Positions 6,090-6,484 of a stretch of DNA of 6,484 bases are shown here, piece after piece (positions within the stretch are counted from its first letter, which is position 1; the number at the start of each line of letters is the position of its first letter). Source of the DNA: CAUZEO01 sp963578625 (lineage in GTDB: Bacteria > Verrucomicrobiota > Kiritimatiellia > SLOV01); NCBI GenBank assembly GCA_963578625.1, contig CAUZEO010000303.1:1-6484 (forward strand), in the 5' to 3' direction. The notes under the pieces are model-generated. The model did no database searches. It was not told the origin of the DNA and saw only the letters and a list, made by a program, of their open reading frames with translations. Both the position numbers and the translations under genes were made by a program.

Positions 6090-6484
6090 TCACCACCAAC
6101 CAAATCCGTGATACCGATAGTTGTGGATCCTCCTCGGGTAGATCGTTTCGGTGACGTACCGGTTGCGATAGCTCCGCAAAAGTCCGAACCAGTTCTTGTT
6201 GTAGATGAAGAGATCCTCCCATGCCTTGTCGCCCCGGAAATCGGCGACATGGAATTGATCCACCGGCCCCAGGCAGGGTTGATTCCAGGACCAGCCGTTA
6301 AAGAAAGGCCGCGATATCATCCCGGCCATCCTGGTTGAAGTCCGCGACGTGCAGCCAGTCCATCAGATGCAGCTTGACGCCGTCGGACTTGTAGATCTGC
6401 ATGTGAGCCTGACTCCAGGTCCCGGGATCATGCACAACCACGTCCACCTTGCCGGAGGCATCTCCGTCGAAGTTGCCGACATAG
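6090..6484 (-). pseudogene. FG-GAP/VCBS-type repeat protein, C-terminal part, frameshifted, 5' end off window
   Basis: Two overlapping minus frames together encode one recognisable repeat protein. The upstream frame, open from the right edge to TAA at 6298-6300 (61 codons), reads YVGNFDGDASGKVDVVVHD and later DWLHVADFNQDGRDDIAAFL. The next frame, from about 6299 to TGA at 6090, continues NGWSWNQPCLGPVDQFHVADF and ends in a Trp-Gly-rich tail (HGFGWW). The repeated HVADF-x-x-D/G pattern, with acidic calcium-site-like loops (DGDASGKVD, NQDGRDD), is typical of FG-GAP/VCBS beta-propeller blades in secreted or cell-surface proteins. A single +1 shift near 6300 restores continuity, so this is a recent mutation, a sequencing error or, less likely, programmed frameshifting. 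The role is unknown; any signal peptide or enzymatic domain would lie outside the window. An ATG at 6329 opens the second frame but is probably not a real start. Confidence 0.6.
6297..6305 (-). other. Frameshift point in the repeat-protein gene (CTT-TAA-C)
   Basis: On the minus strand the upstream frame ends TTT CTT TAA. Skipping the single T at 6300 gives AAC GGC TGG and joins the downstream repeat frame. One extra T within CTTTCTTT would also explain the break, restoring Phe-Phe-Asn-Gly. Confidence 0.55.

Noticed and set aside
5999..6250. Minus-strand 83-codon frame across the heptamer element
   Set aside because: It runs through a non-coding repeat and is out of frame with both halves of the VCBS-type protein.

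Overview
The window is bacterial, G+C-rich and tightly packed. Six genes on the minus strand form one run, trpS > scpA > scpB > pheA > hisC > tyrA (5457 down to 1). Every junction is either a 4-base stop/start overlap or a 4-base gap, so this is almost certainly one translationally coupled operon. It combines tryptophanyl-tRNA charging (TrpS), the two non-SMC subunits of bacterial condensin (ScpA, ScpB) and the terminal branch of phenylalanine/tyrosine synthesis. In that branch PheA is a chorismate mutase/prephenate dehydratase, TyrA is a prephenate dehydrogenase, and the HisC-type aminotransferase sits where an aromatic aminotransferase is needed. tyrA runs off the left edge with about 247 codons visible.

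To the right, a short VanZ-like membrane protein gene (5484-5924, plus strand) is divergent from trpS, with only 26 bases between the two start codons. From about 5950 to 6070 there is a non-coding AT-rich element made of 7-base units ending in ATT. Five units on each side face each other exactly symmetrically around a spacer with a 9-G run. This is the most unusual structure in the window.

The right edge (6484-6090, minus strand) holds the C-terminal part of an FG-GAP/VCBS-type repeat protein. It is interrupted by a +1 frameshift at a CTT-TAA-C sequence. The 5' end of this gene lies outside the window.

Taxonomy is inference only. The gene order, the TrpS and PheA architecture, and the company of VanZ-like and VCBS-repeat proteins would suit an Acidobacteriota (Bryobacterales/Solibacter-like) or another deep-branching Gram-negative lineage, but no 16S or other marker gene is present. 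No RNA gene, insertion sequence, CRISPR array or phage gene was seen. Apart from the heptamer element, the odd frameshift and a G10 tract in tyrA, the content is housekeeping.
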